Numbered from the stretch's first letter, positions 27,428 through 36,504 are shown. The stretch: DNA of 64,000 nt from CAVRCT01 sp963719645 (GCA_963719645.1 CAVRCT010000001.1:372001-436000); one strand, 5' to 3'. A program made the numbers and translations. Notes: a model not told the origin generated them from the sequence alone.

Positions 27428-27670
27428 TCAATGAGGACTCTTAAGTTGCTTAAGAGGTGGTAATAGTTCAGCAATCTCAACACGAAGAGTTAAAGCAATT
27501 TTTATTAAATTCTGTATAGAAATATTCTGCTCTCCCCTTTCAAGTCGCCCGAAATACGTGCGACCTAATTGAGCTTCCGCAGCAAAATCCTCTTGCGAAA
27601 AACCTTTTAGCTTTCGCAATTCTCTGATTTTTTTGCCTATTTTTACTAAGTTTGGGTGCCGTTTCTCCAT
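27428..27670 (-). CDS. XRE-family transcriptional regulator
   Basis: 80 residues, almost entirely a Cro/C1-type helix-turn-helix: KIGKKIRELRKLKGFSQEDFAAEAQLGRTYFGRLERGEQNISIQNLIKIA. This is the size of a minimal phage or island repressor. It is divergent from the gene at 27833 and could control it or the island operon. Confidence 0.88.
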   Translation of the reverse strand: MEKRHPNLVKIGKKIRELRKLKGFSQEDFAAEAQLGRTYFGRLERGEQNISIQNLIKIALTLRVEIAELLPPLKQLKSPH

Positions 27671-27832
27671 TTTCTAAGTAAAACTTATCACGCCCTATCA
27701 GGCCACACCCAATAAGAGGCATTTAGTTGTTGTCTTTTGTGCTTATTTGAGTATCATACTTTACCAGGATGAACAGATATCAAACATGAACTTCAGGGAG
27801 GATTTAACAAAACTAAACAGAGAGCATGAGAA

Positions 27833-28124
27833 ATGAGCACAATAACCCAACACGAAATTGCAATACTTGGATATATACTGCATAAAGAAGCCGCTTTTGG
27901 CACTCCCGTCTTAAAACACGCAATTGTTTCTGATCTAAATAATACCGAAGGCTTTTCCCCTGCAATCACCGCTATAAAGCTTATTGAATTAGAAAAAAGT
28001 AAGAAATTTATATCCAAATTTCCAACTGATACAACTTATGAAGGATATAAACTTACTGAAGAAGGTGAGCGATTTGTAATAGACAATGTTACTTTGTTTA
28101 ATACGGATGAAAAAGAAATTCGCC
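27833..28124 (+). pseudogene. Small winged-helix-like gene interrupted at its 3' end by IS66
   Basis: The reading frame MSTITQHEIAILGYILHKEAA runs to DEKEIR and then enters the IS66 end, which adds foreign residues up to 28165. Rejoining 28124 with 30963, after removing the IS and one AATTCGCC duplication, gives DEKEIRL and a TAA, a 98-residue protein that lost only its last residue. The region FGTPVLKHAIVSDLNNTEGFSPAITAIKLIELEKSKKFIS looks like a winged-helix regulator with GYKLTEEGERFV as the wing. Function may be retained despite the altered tail. Confidence 0.65.
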
Positions 28125-28151
28125 GTAACCGTTCGCAGAAGCACACCAAGT

Positions 28152-28499
28152 TTAACGAAAGATAAAATACACTGCGCCTATCATGCATAGTCCTGCCCAT
28201 AAGAAATTCCATGATATTTCCTGGCGCATATAAAGAACTGCAAATGGTACAAATACTGAAAGTGTTATTACTTCTTGTAATATCTTCAGTTGTGCCAAGG
28301 TGATTTCACCGCTGTTATATCCAATTCGATTTGCTGGCACTTGAAACAGATACTCAAAAAATGCAATTCCCCAACTAATCAAGATAGCAATCCATAAAGC
28401 TTTATGATTAAGATTTTTTAGATGGGCATACCATGCAAATGTCATGAATGTATTAGAACAAATGAGTAGCAATATTGTATAGGCGTATGTAGATATCAT
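28152..28499 (-). CDS. DUF486/DMT-like small membrane protein, passenger of IS66
   Basis: 115 residues in four hydrophobic helices (MISTYAYTILLLICSNTFMTFAWY, ALWIAILISWGIAFFEYL, VITLSVFVPFAVLYM, NFLWAGLCMIGAVYFIF). The motifs FxWYxHLK, QVPANRIGY and ITLAQLKxxQE are characteristic of the DUF486 family, distant relatives of drug/metabolite transporters. It lies inside the terminal repeats of the IS, so it moves with it. It is read in the same direction as the transposase genes. Function of the family is unknown. Confidence 0.9.
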   Translation of the reverse strand: MISTYAYTILLLICSNTFMTFAWYAHLKNLNHKALWIAILISWGIAFFEYLFQVPANRIGYNSGEITLAQLKILQEVITLSVFVPFAVLYMRQEISWNFLWAGLCMIGAVYFIFR

Positions 28500-28604
28500 T
28501 GATTAACTCTTTCTGTCAGTATAAATAAATAATTATATGAGGATTACTTAGTGGTGAACAGTATTCTTTGTTCATCATAAATGTACGCTTAAACGCATTT
28601 TCGC

Positions 28605-30164
28605 TTATAAGGCTATAAACTGTGGCAATAGATCTCGATAATTCTCTTCAGTAACGCACTCACGAATGCGATGTAGCATAGTGCATAAATATTTATATGG
28701 CTCGATATTATTAGCTTTGCATGTTTCTATCAAAGAATAAAATATAGCACCGGCCTTTGCGCCGCCTGGGCTGCCATTGAAAAGCCAGTTCTTGCGACCG
28801 AGCGCGAATGGTCTGATTGCATTTTCTATCAAATTATTATCTATTTCGAGATGCCCAGCTTTAAGATAATTATTTAAATATTCCCAATTAGATAATGTAT
28901 AACGGATCGCTTCACCAATTTTGCTCTGCATTGGTGTTTTAGTTAGATTAACATTAAGCCATGCTTTAAAAGCATCCAAAATTGGTGCTGATTTTTCTTC
29001 GCGTAATAAAAACCGATCAAATGTCGATAAATTTTTTTCACGCGCTTCTTTTTCAATTTTATATAAGGCCTTAAAGAATCTAATTGCCTCATGCGCCAAC
29101 CCGTTTGACTTGGTAATTTTAATAATATCCGCAAATTTCCTGCGGGCATGCGCCATGCAGCCCATCCTTGTGATAGCATTATCTTTATCAGCAAATGAGT
29201 AGCCCGAATATGCATCTGATTGCAAATATCCTTTGAATCCGGTCAAAAAACTCTTGGCATGATGGCCGCCACGCGTTGGCTGATATTCATAAACAATGCT
29301 TGGTTTATCACCTCCGCCACGATAACACCACATATACGATTTTGTTTTATTGCTACGACCAACTTCATCAAGCACTTGCACGGTTGTCTCATCTGCTTGC
29401 ACATAGTCGTCAGCAACAATCAATTTCTGTTTAAGCTGAATCAAGGGCTCGCATAGCTCTGATACTTTGAGCAGCCACCCACACAAACTGCTGCGCGGCA
29501 TATCAATACCTACACGCTCCCAAATCGCTTGCTGCCTATATAGCGGGATATGATCACAATATTTTGCAATGATTGTATAAGCGACCAGCTCTGGTGATGC
29601 GATACTTTTTGGCAATAAAAAAGTGGGTAAAGGTGCGATTTTTATATTTTCCTGACAAGGTTTGCAGGCATACTTAGGGCGCACATATTGGATCACGCTC
29701 AGTTTTGCTGGGATATATTTCAATTTCTCAGTGATTTCTTCGCCGATGCGAACAAGATGAGCACCGCAGCCACACATCTTTTCATTTTCAGCGATATCAT
29801 GAATCACTATTTCTCGTGAAATATCTTTTGGTATTGGTTTGCGTACAGGATGTTTTTTACGAGTATAGTTTTGAACATCAATTGTGCAATCCATCTGGTC
29901 TTTCAATTCACCCTCAATTCCAACACCTGCTTCATCAAATAGATCTGATTGGTATATATTTTTTTCTGAGGATGGTGCAAATCGTCGTGATTTTTCTAAT
30001 TTGAATTCTTCCAGTAGGCGAATATATCGTTCTTTGTGTGTAACGATTTCAAGTTGCTGTGATTGAATTTTAATTTTGTGCTTTGCTAATTCTTGCTGTT
30101 GCAACAAGATAATTTTTTCTAACTCTTCATGTGTTTTTGGCAGCTTTTTAATATTAATTTTCAT
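28605..30164 (-). CDS. tnpC: IS66 transposase TnpC
   Basis: 519 residues. An N-terminal leucine-rich coiled coil (EELEKIILLQQQELAKHKIK) is followed by a zinc-finger region (CGCGAHLVRIG and YACKPCQENIK). The DDE catalytic core includes YVQADETTVQVLDE (first Asp), GYLQSDAYSGY (second Asp) and IDNNLIENAIRPFALGRKNWLF (Glu). Full length and intact. Identical to the copy at 54759. Confidence 0.96.
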   Translation of the reverse strand: MKINIKKLPKTHEELEKIILLQQQELAKHKIKIQSQQLEIVTHKERYIRLLEEFKLEKSRRFAPSSEKNIYQSDLFDEAGVGIEGELKDQMDCTIDVQNYTRKKHPVRKPIPKDISREIVIHDIAENEKMCGCGAHLVRIGEEITEKLKYIPAKLSVIQYVRPKYACKPCQENIKIAPLPTFLLPKSIASPELVAYTIIAKYCDHIPLYRQQAIWERVGIDMPRSSLCGWLLKVSELCEPLIQLKQKLIVADDYVQADETTVQVLDEVGRSNKTKSYMWCYRGGGDKPSIVYEYQPTRGGHHAKSFLTGFKGYLQSDAYSGYSFADKDNAITRMGCMAHARRKFADIIKITKSNGLAHEAIRFFKALYKIEKEAREKNLSTFDRFLLREEKSAPILDAFKAWLNVNLTKTPMQSKIGEAIRYTLSNWEYLNNYLKAGHLEIDNNLIENAIRPFALGRKNWLFNGSPGGAKAGAIFYSLIETCKANNIEPYKYLCTMLHRIRECVTEENYRDLLPQFIAL

Positions 30165-30206
30165 GCGTCAATTTTAATAAATTGGCGCATGAAATACGAG
30201 TTTTAT

Positions 30207-30557
30207 TTAAAAGAAACAACTAATTTCTCCCGTAAAGCCAGCGTCGCTTCGTGAGTATTTGTCGCTGGCCAAAAGCCAGCGAAAGTGCTCTTTGCTCATT
30301 TCAATCTGACCCTGCAAATTACGCTGAAACACATATCTGCCTTTCTCAAGGCGACGATACCATATAGTAAAGCAATTTGTTTCGTAATATATTGCCTTAA
30401 GTTTATTTCCGGAACGGTTTCGAAATAAGAAGAGAGATCCATCCATCGGATTTCGCTTTAACGTTTCAGTGATAAGCACGCATAGTGTATTAACTGATTT
30501 ACGCATATCAATTGGTTGGCTATAAAACAGAATATCCATCTCATCAAGAGTTAACAT
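30207..30557 (-). CDS. tnpB: IS66 accessory protein TnpB
   Basis: 116 residues with the family core YSQPIDMRKSVNTLCVLI, GSLFLFRNRSGNKLKAIYYE and FTIWYRRLEKGRYVF. Required with TnpA and TnpC for transposition in characterised IS66 elements. It overlaps the tnpA stop by a few bases. Confidence 0.95.
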   Translation of the reverse strand: MLTLDEMDILFYSQPIDMRKSVNTLCVLITETLKRNPMDGSLFLFRNRSGNKLKAIYYETNCFTIWYRRLEKGRYVFQRNLQGQIEMSKEHFRWLLASDKYSRSDAGFTGEISCFF

Positions 30558-30880
30558 GATAGCATAATTCCTAGTAATTTTTTTAAATGCTCTGGTGATA
30601 CTTCATTAGGCACATAACAACGAAATCCATTGGGTAATTCAATTTTTATATTATTTATTTGTAAGGTTGACGGTTGATTAAGAACAACGGGGGAAAATTC
30701 CTTAGTAGTGACAAATGAATCATCAGTTTGTTGTTTATATTGCTTACGGTAATATCCGAAACGGCATTGAATCAAATTGCGCTGTTTACAAAATTCCGTT
30801 TGAGAAAGACCACTAGATTCGTAATCCCTGATTTGTTCATACCATTCTGCGCGTGACTTTGGTTGATTGCTGGAATTCAT
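30551..30880 (-). CDS. tnpA: IS66 accessory protein TnpA
   Basis: 109 residues from the ATG at 30880, which has AAGGAG eight bases upstream. The HTH segment SRAEWYEQIRDYESSGLSQT then EFCKQRN is followed by a C-terminal KIELPNGFRCYVPNEVSPEHLKKLL block. First gene of the IS. Confidence 0.92.
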   Translation of the reverse strand: MNSSNQPKSRAEWYEQIRDYESSGLSQTEFCKQRNLIQCRFGYYRKQYKQQTDDSFVTTKEFSPVVLNQPSTLQINNIKIELPNGFRCYVPNEVSPEHLKKLLGIMLSC

Positions 30881-31038
30881 ATGCTGCTCCTTAAAAAGCA
30901 ACATCATGCTAGATTTTTATTGTGTTATGAAGATGGGGTTAGCTGAACGGTTACAATTCGCCTCTAATATCGACACAAGGTATGGCTTGGTCTAGATGGA
31001 AATACACAAGCCTACCACCATCTTGGAGACATCTATTC

Positions 31039-31287
31039 TTAATCTATTTCAATATTCTGATCTATCCACTTTTTTGCGTATTTAATAAATACTGAATCAG
31101 CTTCCTCCTCTGTAAGATGCAACCATTCTTCCTTAGATACACTTAATAAGTCTTCAGGAACATTGCGAATAAATTCTTTGGTATCATATTGAATAACACC
31201 ATGTACAGAATATTTATATTCGCCTTGATCCAGTACATTATGAGGTGTTGATATTATTTTGCATTTATTATAAATTTCAGTTTGCAT
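31039..31287 (-). CDS. 82-aa hypothetical protein
   Basis: Not recognised. An acidic small protein (VPEDLLSVSKEEWLHLTEEEADSVF) with a beta-rich N-terminus. It lies between the IS and the DUF2971 gene in the cargo part of element A. Coding is plausible from length and composition only. Confidence 0.5.
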   Translation of the reverse strand: MQTEIYNKCKIISTPHNVLDQGEYKYSVHGVIQYDTKEFIRNVPEDLLSVSKEEWLHLTEEEADSVFIKYAKKWIDQNIEID

Positions 31288-31444
31288 GATTGGCGCCTCA
31301 ATTTTTATCCTCTATATTAAATTTAAAGTTTATCAGCTAATTTTTTTGTTTCAACAAGCTGCCTTTAGAGTTTTTTGCAATGGCTTCTGCAATCAGGTAT
31401 GGTATGTGTGCATCATTTTTCCTCCCTTGATTGCCGTAGGTTCT

Positions 31445-32345
31445 TTAGATATTACATTTAATATGACAATTTCTTCCTCCTGCTTTAGTCCAGTTATCGC
31501 AAATTATTATTCGTTGTTGATCATTATTAGATATTGGAGAACTTAAGTAGTAGAAATTTATATTTTTGTCAGCGAGAATTTTTACTATCCCATCTGAAAT
31601 ATCTTTTTTCACTCTCGATCCGAAATAGATAGATGCGTTTGGCTTGCAAGCCAAGTTCAGAATAGTTTTGTGATTCATTTGGAGCATAAAAAATTCGATA
31701 TTCATTTTGATAAGCCCACTCTTCAAATTTGAAGCGTAATGGACTGATAACTTTGTCATTAATTTCTAGATGTTTCGGGTACTCTTTGGGGATTATGTTA
31801 TTTAGAATGTCCGCATAATTAAAGTACTTATATTTCGGCGAGTAATTAACTTTTTTCAGTATTTCAGGCTTGCTACATTGATACTCAATTACTATACCTG
31901 AATGTCGATTTGAATAGTGTGTAAGCATTAAAGGGCTTAGTTGAGGCAGTTGGCATATATGGCAAATATCATGCTGTGAAAAGCAGCTAATGCCGATATA
32001 TTTTTTAAGAGCATCTTCCAGTTGGTCGCAAACTCGCACCAGTGTAAGCATTGGTTCTTGTTCTGGTGCATCATTTATATATTTCACTTTCATAAAGTCA
32101 TATAATTTCTTTACATTTTCAGGCGAAAGATTTTTACTATCAACGGCCTTCCCGCCAGTTAAAATTCTGAAGGCAGCATCAGTTGGATCGTCAAAATTAC
32201 TGACAGTGTTAAAATAAATAATCTCGTTTATCAGATTAGATATAGTATTAGTGTCGAGTGGGGCATATTTGTAAATGATGCAATTATTAGTATCACGTGC
32301 AGTGATTAAGCCAGTTGTTTTTTTAATCAAGCGTAATAATTCCAT
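31445..32345 (-). pseudogene. DUF2971-family protein with a frameshift
   Basis: The main frame (32345 to 31569) has the DUF2971 hallmarks: IYKYAPLDTNTISN, FNTVSNFDDPTDAAF, ISCFSQHDICHI, LMLTHYSNRHSGIVIEYQ and FEEWAYQNEYRIFYAP. Near 31640 the family-like continuation jumps to another frame, which reads KPNASIYFGSRVKKDISDGI then VKILADKNINFYYLS and ends at 31445, while the main frame ends in an unrelated tail. A single-base indel in the ACGCATC region explains both. DUF2971 proteins occur in mobile islands and near toxin or defence genes; their function is unknown. The two parts together would be about 300 residues. Confidence 0.75.
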
Positions 32346-32393
32346 AATGCACCCAATTAATCTTTAATGTAGACACTGTGATACCACCATTAT

Positions 32394-32786
32394 TTATGTC
32401 GGCTTTACTGTATTTCTACGTGCAAATTCAACTAACAGTCTGTGACAATGTGATTCAGTGATAATTGGAATATGTCGGGTCTGATTGAGCTTGTCATTAT
32501 GTGCCTGAACTTTTTTGGCATTATTGCCATGCTCTTTTTTTTCTCCAGCGTGAGTTATCCCGCTATCCGCTAGTACAAGATAATCAGTATCGCGGAGTGT
32601 TAAATGAGGTTGGTGATTGGGCTCACCCCTGATGCCGCTAAAAGTTGCGCCAGCTTCCTCGAGTTTCTTCCCGAAATCTTTTTTTGGTGATGAGAAATCG
32701 CCAGATAAATGAAATCTTTTGTTTTTAAAATCTATAGAATCTGGCTCCTCAATGTTGACTCTTTGGACTTGCTTGAATAGTGGCAT
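32394..32786 (-). CDS. BRCT-like domain protein
   Basis: 130 residues. KNKRFHLSGDFSSPKKDFG then KKLEEAGATFSG, TDYLVLADSG, KKVQAHNDKL and IPIITESHCHRLL follow the order of BRCT-domain strands and helices (fold also found in NAD-dependent ligase and DNA polymerase III epsilon fusions). No second domain. Stand-alone bacterial BRCT proteins on islands are uncommon. A role in nucleic-acid transactions is a reasonable inference. AGGTGATG lies just upstream of the ATG. Confidence 0.7.
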   Translation of the reverse strand: MPLFKQVQRVNIEEPDSIDFKNKRFHLSGDFSSPKKDFGKKLEEAGATFSGIRGEPNHQPHLTLRDTDYLVLADSGITHAGEKKEHGNNAKKVQAHNDKLNQTRHIPIITESHCHRLLVEFARRNTVKPT

Positions 32787-33123
32787 GACACATCACCTCG
32801 TAATGATGTAATTTTGCTCTATCGTTATATTATACCCCTTTTGTTGATTATCTATTGTCCACATTGATCATATAGTTCGAATATCAAGCGTGAAGTTTAT
32901 TGGTTTAATTAATATTTATATTATTTTGGTAAATAGTTGATTTGGTACGATATAAAAGAATGGCAGAGGGTATTGTCTAGTGTGCCTGTAGCCAAATTTG
33001 GGACACTCGCAGATAATGCATCATCAAAACCCACAATACATCACCATGTTCTTTTCCGCATAAACACTGACTTTAATTGTTGTCGATTATTGCAACTTAT
33101 TGCTATAATTTGTTCCGTTATGT
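32787..33123. other. AT-rich right end of element A, no gene seen
   Basis: No convincing coding frame, hairpin or RNA gene between the BRCT gene and the second attachment repeat. A 66-codon frame at 32937 has no supporting features. Confidence 0.4.
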
Positions 33124-33200
33124 TTCGTAATCAGTAGGTCATGAGTTCGACTCTCGTCGTCGGCAGTAATAAAATCAGGCTCTTTCCCACTTTAGGGGCA
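33123..33200 (+). repeat. att2: internal attachment repeat between elements A and B
   Basis: 33124-33177 is identical to the 54-bp attL in tRNA-Thr. The match with the third copy at 41544 is longer and continues through GGCTCTTTCCCACTTTAGG to 33200. The IS30 element starts immediately after. This position fits the shared junction of two islands integrated one behind the other. Confidence 0.9.
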
Positions 33201-34281
33201 GGCGCATTCTAGCTCCAAATGCGACAATCATTTTTGTACTGCTGTATAAACACTTCGTTGGGCGTTTTGTACCCTAAACATTTTCGAGGGCATCGGTTCA
33301 TTTGAGCAGCCAGTTGATCTAGCTCCTCTTGAGTCATTTTGGCAATTTCTGTTTCCCTGGGCAAGTAACGTCTCAATCGACCATTCATATTTTCATTACT
33401 ACCTTTCTGCCAGGGAGAATGTGTTTCACAGTAATAAACTTTACATTTTATTTCTTGCTCAAGCGTTCGATAATCAGCAAACTCACAACCTTGATCAAAG
33501 GTAATAGTCTTACACATTTTTGCAGGTAGATTTTTAAATTTTATTTTTATTTTATCCATCACTCCATGCGAATGTTTGCTGTTATTTTTTATTAAAAAAA
33601 CTACTCGCGATTTTCGCTCAACAAGTGTTGTTACTACTTTTTCTTTTGTACCTTTAAATTCAATTGTGTCGCCTTCCCAGTGACCAAATTTTTTTCGTGT
33701 AGCAATTTCTTCAGGACGTTGCGTAATTAAGCGTATTTTTCCATATCTACAAGGGCTTTTTTGCCTGCTATAACGTTTTTTCCTCTTTGGTTTCTTGTAG
33801 GGTAAACAATGATACAGTTCTTTGTTTTTTGATTGATAGACAAATTGATATATTGTTTCAGGACACACATAAATTGTTAATTTATGAAATTTCATTCGCC
33901 CTGAAATTTGTTCAGGACTCCAACCTTTCTGTAAACTTCTCACAACATAGTCTCGCAGATAAGCATCTTTTTCGGTTTTACTTAATCGTTTCTGCTTCGC
34001 TCGCTCTTCTGTCTTTAACTGAGCTGTCCTGGGTAAGTATCCTTCTGCTTCACTATTCCGATCGAGTTCTCGATACAGCGTTGACCTATGCTTGTCTAAT
34101 TTTTTAGCAATCTCAGATATTGATAATTTCATTTCAAGAAAAGTGTAAAAACGACGTCGATCTGTAATCGACAAATGCGTATACTTGCCCATGCGACAGT
34201 CTCCTTTGCTATTCAAGTTCCCCAAGAACATGAATATACAGCATTTTTAGACTGTCGCACTTCTACTTAGAATTTGCCGCC
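33201..34281 (-). mobile_element. IS30-family insertion sequence
   Basis: Imperfect terminal inverted repeats: left GGCGCATTCTAGC with AAATGCGACAATC, right (reversed) GGCAAATTCTAAG with AAGTGCGACAGTC. One transposase gene lies between them, and its last codons lie in the left repeat. I could not identify a clear target duplication. Ends are accurate to a few bases only. Confidence 0.75.
33209..34192 (-). CDS. IS30-family transposase
   Basis: 327 residues from the ATG at 34192 with AAAGGAG upstream. The N-terminal HTH (HLSITDRRRFYTFLEMKLSI then SEIAKKLDKHRSTLYREL) is followed by the DDE core: GHWEGDTIEFKG (Asp), TFDQGCEFADY (Asp) and SPWQKGSNENMNGRLRRYLP (Glu). Full length and apparently intact. 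Confidence 0.95.
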   Translation of the reverse strand: MGKYTHLSITDRRRFYTFLEMKLSISEIAKKLDKHRSTLYRELDRNSEAEGYLPRTAQLKTEERAKQKRLSKTEKDAYLRDYVVRSLQKGWSPEQISGRMKFHKLTIYVCPETIYQFVYQSKNKELYHCLPYKKPKRKKRYSRQKSPCRYGKIRLITQRPEEIATRKKFGHWEGDTIEFKGTKEKVVTTLVERKSRVVFLIKNNSKHSHGVMDKIKIKFKNLPAKMCKTITFDQGCEFADYRTLEQEIKCKVYYCETHSPWQKGSNENMNGRLRRYLPRETEIAKMTQEELDQLAAQMNRCPRKCLGYKTPNEVFIQQYKNDCRIWS

Positions 34282-34352
34282 TTCCCTGAAATACTAAAAT
34301 AAAAACTGGAGTGCAGCTGGAGTGCAAAATAAAAATAAAGCCGGCTTGTGTT

Positions 34353-35345
34353 ATGAATAAAGAAATACTGGCCGAAATACTACCGCGGCATGCAGCAGGC
34401 TCTTTTGAGTTAAAAGAAGGCACCGGAGGAATAACAGGAATGTGCCCTTGCGGTCAGTTTTTAGAAATATATAAAATTGACAAAACTTTTCGTATTCAGT
34501 CACCGGAAAGCATTGACCCTGAACAGACAAATCCCAATGCATTATGGGTGACCACACCAGTAAGTGATATTGGTTCCAAAAACCCTATAATCTCACGTCT
34601 ATTATTACAAGGACATGAAATTCTTAAAGCTGCATTGTTTGATCGTGAAATTGATAAAGAAGTAGTTCTCCTCTTGCTTCATACATGCAAAGAAAATCTC
34701 TTGGCATGTGACAAAGTTGCTAAAAAAGTAGCGGTTGAAGTAGACAAAATAATTTTAAAAATACAAACCGAGGGAGTTGCAACAGAAAAAAATGCTCGCG
34801 GGCTTAATCCATTCCCACATATTTCCGATTTGACAACAGAATGTGATACTTTCCTAACAAAAGCAAAACGTGCTATTAAATCAATATGCGAGCTACCAAA
34901 AGTTTTTTTTGCACTTCCTACAGAGGATAATAATTTTGACAGCCTTGCTACTAGTTTAGCCCCTATTTTAGAGCATGATGATCCATTGCTTAAATTTGTT
35001 ACTTCACAGACTACTTCAATCAAACAGATAATTGAACTGAGAAACTGTCAAGAACATCCCAAGAAACATAGGAAAACAGTAATTGAAAATTTTCGCCTCA
35101 CCCCAGATACAAAAATTATGGTACCTCAATGGTATATAACTGGGGATAAAGCAACACCAATAAAGGAAGAGATGGGGGAGATTGTTAGCTATTTACTAGA
35201 AATTGCTGAAACAATGCTAATACTTCTTGTAATGGCCTCAGTTAAAAAAGAATTACCTTTCGTGATAGAAAAAATTGAAGACTCTAATATAAATCCAGAT
35301 GCGCCAATAAAATATAGACTATCCATGTCACTTAAGCTTCCATAA
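34353..35345 (+). CDS. Candidate HEPN-domain protein of element B
   Basis: 330 residues from the ATG at 34353 (an in-frame ATG at 34311 is the alternative). The C-terminal half is helical and contains IIELRNCQEHPKKHR, where Arg230-Asn231 and His235 fit the R-N-x3-H motif that forms the RNase site in HEPN proteins. A following helix is LLEIAETMLILLVMASV. The N-terminal part contains CPCGQFLEIYKI and is not recognised. HEPN ribonucleases are frequent in abortive-infection and toxin systems on islands, but this family is not identified here and the call rests on one motif plus helical context. Converges with the nuclease fragment at 35328, overlapping by 18 bp. Confidence 0.55.
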   Translation: MNKEILAEILPRHAAGSFELKEGTGGITGMCPCGQFLEIYKIDKTFRIQSPESIDPEQTNPNALWVTTPVSDIGSKNPIISRLLLQGHEILKAALFDREIDKEVVLLLLHTCKENLLACDKVAKKVAVEVDKIILKIQTEGVATEKNARGLNPFPHISDLTTECDTFLTKAKRAIKSICELPKVFFALPTEDNNFDSLATSLAPILEHDDPLLKFVTSQTTSIKQIIELRNCQEHPKKHRKTVIENFRLTPDTKIMVPQWYITGDKATPIKEEMGEIVSYLLEIAETMLILLVMASVKKELPFVIEKIEDSNINPDAPIKYRLSMSLKLP

Positions 35346-35891
35346 CCATTTAACTAGCTCAACCATTACGAATGTATCTTTTTTGCAATACTCTATCATC
35401 GCGGTTTTTAGCATTGTTTTTCTATCAGGAGTGGTGCTCTGCGATACAATTTCTTCAAAAGCACGCTGTGCATCGGTACCATTGGCAATAAGCATCCCGT
35501 CATAGCTATGCAATTCGCCAAGTAATGCAGGAGCGACACTTTTTAAGCTGAAGCTGCCAGCAAACGCATTGTCATATACAAAATCGCGTATAATAGGAAG
35601 TGGATCAACAATTCTGTCAATTATCTTCATTAGTGCGCCATAGTTTTGAGGTGAATAATTAGCTAGCGCTTGAATTCTTTCAGATTCAAATCTGCCAAAG
35701 TAAGCCACTATTGAACCTTGCTCTCCACATGCTTTTAGTAACGCTGGAATTAATGTTTCTCGTGGATCATCGGCAGTTTCATGTAAAAATTCATTATGAG
35801 TAATTTCAGCATCGGGTGTTTGCCATGTGTGAACACTAAACTGGAATGGCACATGCTCAAAAAACAAAGGGGTCAAGTATTCATTTGACAC
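35328..35891 (-). pseudogene. DUF2779 nuclease-like protein, N-terminally truncated
   Basis: The 3' part of a DUF2779-type gene. FEHVPFQFSVHTW, IVAYFGRFESERIQALA, IIDRIVDPLPIIRDFVYDNA, GSFSLKSVAPALL and MIEYCKKDTFVMVELVKWLW follow the order of DEDD/RNase H-like exonuclease motifs of this family. Full members are several hundred residues longer and start with a RecB-like nuclease region. Here the frame is cut at 35870-35890, where a GGGGTCAAG hairpin supplies the first 8-9 codons and the conserved D-x-E strand is missing. Probably inactive. Confidence 0.75.
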
Positions 35892-35922
35892 TTGGAAATG
35901 TTAAATGAATACCTGACCCCTT
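35867..35922. repeat. REP-like hairpin, type GGGGTCAAGTATTC
   Basis: AAGGGGTCAAGTATTCATTT and its near-complement (AAATGAATACCTGACCCCTT) surround a short loop. Same type at 36505 and 43366. It sits exactly at the truncation point of the DUF2779 gene. Confidence 0.85.
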
Positions 35923-35976
35923 GCTCTCCTCGTGTGATATAATGGTTATTTAGACAAGCTTAGTGAGAGGTGTTAA

Positions 35977-36459
35977 ATGTCTAACGATAGACCGAAGAGT
36001 CCAAATACAAGTTCTATAGGTTTATATAGCTCCAGTGATAACAAAAATGAGTCCAAATTATCTGATAATGATATTGAGAATGTTATTAATTATTTAAATG
36101 ATCGTAGGGAAAAATATAATAAGGGAATGGGCGGAATAACTGGTCAACATAACTTTGAGAATTCGGATGATTCTGAATTTCCGCTTGCGAAATATTTGAC
36201 AAACGATGAAAAATCTATGATGTTTTTGTTAAACGGTTTTTGTGAATTTAATAAAAATCAATTCAGACAATCTAATGAAAATGTAGAAGTTACAGTGCAA
36301 TCAAGGTATAAAACTAGAAAACCCGAAAGTTTTAAAAATAAGGAAGTTACTTTCAAAAATGGTTATTGCATCGCTATTATAAAAATACCAATTGAAGAAT
36401 TTAAAAAATACATTGAAAAAGGTCGAGCTCTTAAATCTGGGCGGGAACTTGGAAGTTAA
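35977..36459 (+). CDS. 160-aa hypothetical protein
   Basis: Not recognised. Acidic, Asn/Ser-rich N-terminus (SSDNKNESKLSDNDIENVI) and a beta-rich C-terminal half (VTVQSRYKTRKPESFKNKEV then FKNGYCIAIIKIP). GAGAGGTG precedes the ATG at good spacing, which supports expression. It lies between two hairpins of the same type in element B. Confidence 0.6.
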   Translation: MSNDRPKSPNTSSIGLYSSSDNKNESKLSDNDIENVINYLNDRREKYNKGMGGITGQHNFENSDDSEFPLAKYLTNDEKSMMFLLNGFCEFNKNQFRQSNENVEVTVQSRYKTRKPESFKNKEVTFKNGYCIAIIKIPIEEFKKYIEKGRALKSGRELGS

Positions 36460-36504
36460 AAATAAGTCACTAAAATTTTAGCAAGCCCGGGTGCAACCCG
36501 GAAC

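Larger units (their letters stand above)
28125..30954 (-). mobile_element. IS66-family element with passenger gene, copy 1 (2830 bp)
   Basis: Bounded by GTAACCGTTCGC at 28125 and the complement of GTAACCGTTCAG at 30954, and flanked by the exact 8-bp duplication AATTCGCC (28117-28124, 30955-30962). It contains tnpA, tnpB and tnpC on the minus strand and, between tnpC and the terminal repeat, a DUF486-like membrane-protein gene that lies inside the element. An identical-length copy in opposite orientation is at 53969-56798, and all encoded proteins match exactly. Confidence 0.95.

Noticed and set aside
32937..33137. 66-codon frame next to att2
   Set aside because: No ribosome-binding site or motif, and it runs into the attachment repeat.
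33124..33177. A second tRNA-Thr gene at att2 or att3
   Set aside because: Only the 3' half of the tRNA is present; acceptor 5' strand, D-arm and half of the anticodon stem are missing.
33787..34107. 106-codon frame opposite the IS30 transposase
   Set aside because: Shadow of the transposase gene without a ribosome-binding site or family features.
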